Shown here: positions 5,012-5,122 of the stretch, one piece after another
Layout: the number at the start of each line of letters is the position of its first letter
How positions within the stretch are numbered: the stretch's first letter is position 1
From: BOG-938 sp035524315
GTDB lineage: Bacteria > Pseudomonadota > Alphaproteobacteria > Caulobacterales > Caulobacteraceae
DNA length: 5,122 bases
NCBI GenBank assembly: GCA_035524315.1
Contig: DATKPD010000019.1
Coordinates: 1 to 5,122, forward strand
Direction of reading: 5' to 3'
The notes under the pieces: model-generated
Told to the model about the DNA's origin: nothing
The model's database searches: none
Seen by the model: the letters and a program-made list of their open reading frames with translations, nothing else
Program-made: the position numbers and the translations under genes

Positions 5012-5122
5012 TCACGCAGCGGCAGCGGGCTGCGAACGAATGAGCGACCACATCTCCGCGCGGATTTCCTGGAACACCGGGTCGCCCCGCAGTTCGGGCA
5101 GCTCCGGACGCGGATGCTTGAA
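5012..5122 (-). CDS. ABC transporter ATP-binding protein, C-terminal end (5' part outside window)
   Basis: 36 codons are visible, ending with TGA (5014-5012). They read FKHPRPELPELRGDPVFQEI and end IRAEMWSLIRSQPAAAA. A proline/arginine-rich link, then D-P-x-F and a helix of the form R-x-E-x-W-x-L-I-R, is the typical tail of SsuB/TauB/NrtD-type ATPases (compare the common pattern of R-P-R, S-P-E-F, then L-R-x-E-I-W-x-L-L). The gene sits 61 bases upstream of the permease on the same strand, the usual order for this class. None of the Walker A, signature or Walker B motifs falls inside the window, so the call rests on the tail pattern and the neighbour. Confidence 0.72.
   Translation of the reverse strand, partial: FKHPRPELPELRGDPVFQEIRAEMWSLIRSQPAAAA

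Noticed and set aside
4078..5043. 321-aa plus-strand frame opposite the permease
   Set aside because: Its composition (H, Q, D, G, R) is that of an antisense shadow. The permease with its EAA loop and membrane segments is clearly the real gene.
1..5122. Defence system, CRISPR array, prophage or insertion sequence
   Set aside because: No regularly spaced direct repeats, transposase, integrase, nuclease or phage genes were seen. All complete genes are metabolic or transport genes.

Overview
This is a high-GC window, apparently chromosomal, from a Gram-negative bacterium. The strong G/C preference at third codon positions, a twin-arginine-exported binding protein and the families present fit an alphaproteobacterium (Caulobacterales or Rhizobiales-like). 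That placement is an inference, not a firm identification. The content is catabolic or accessory: two type II periplasmic-binding-fold proteins, a thiamine-diphosphate (ThDP) enzyme, and parts of an ABC importer. No mobile-element gene, rRNA, tRNA or CRISPR array is visible.

Layout. (1) Bases 1-776 (+) hold the C-terminal 257 residues of a 4,5-dihydroxyphthalate decarboxylase-like protein. It ends at a strong intrinsic terminator (802-828). (2) Bases 843-1838 (-) hold a complete NMT1/SsuA-type substrate-binding protein with a Tat-type signal peptide. (3) Bases 1839-2074 are a divergent control region with a perfect 15-bp palindrome. (4) Bases 2075-3622 (+) hold a complete 515-aa ThDP enzyme related to benzoylformate decarboxylase and acetolactate synthase. 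(5) Bases 3623-4116 are a gene-poor, partly lower-GC stretch with a short C-terminal remnant of a lost gene and a cluster of inverted repeats. (6) Bases 4117-4950 (-) hold a complete ABC permease of the SsuC/TauC/NrtB class. (7) Bases 5012-5122 (-) are the last 36 codons of what is probably its ATPase.

How they may work together. The ATPase, permease and Tat-exported binding protein are all on the minus strand and together make up the three parts of one SsuABC-like importer. The binding-protein gene, however, lies about 2.3 kb beyond the permease, and the ThDP gene sits between them on the opposite strand. The two enzyme-like genes suggest that the imported compound is a carboxylic acid or a 2-oxo acid, perhaps aromatic, that is decarboxylated or carboligated in the cytoplasm. 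The substrate cannot be read from the sequence. The points most worth a second look are the altered active site of the ThDP enzyme, the operator-like palindrome, and the scarred, structured intergenic region between the ThDP gene and the permease.
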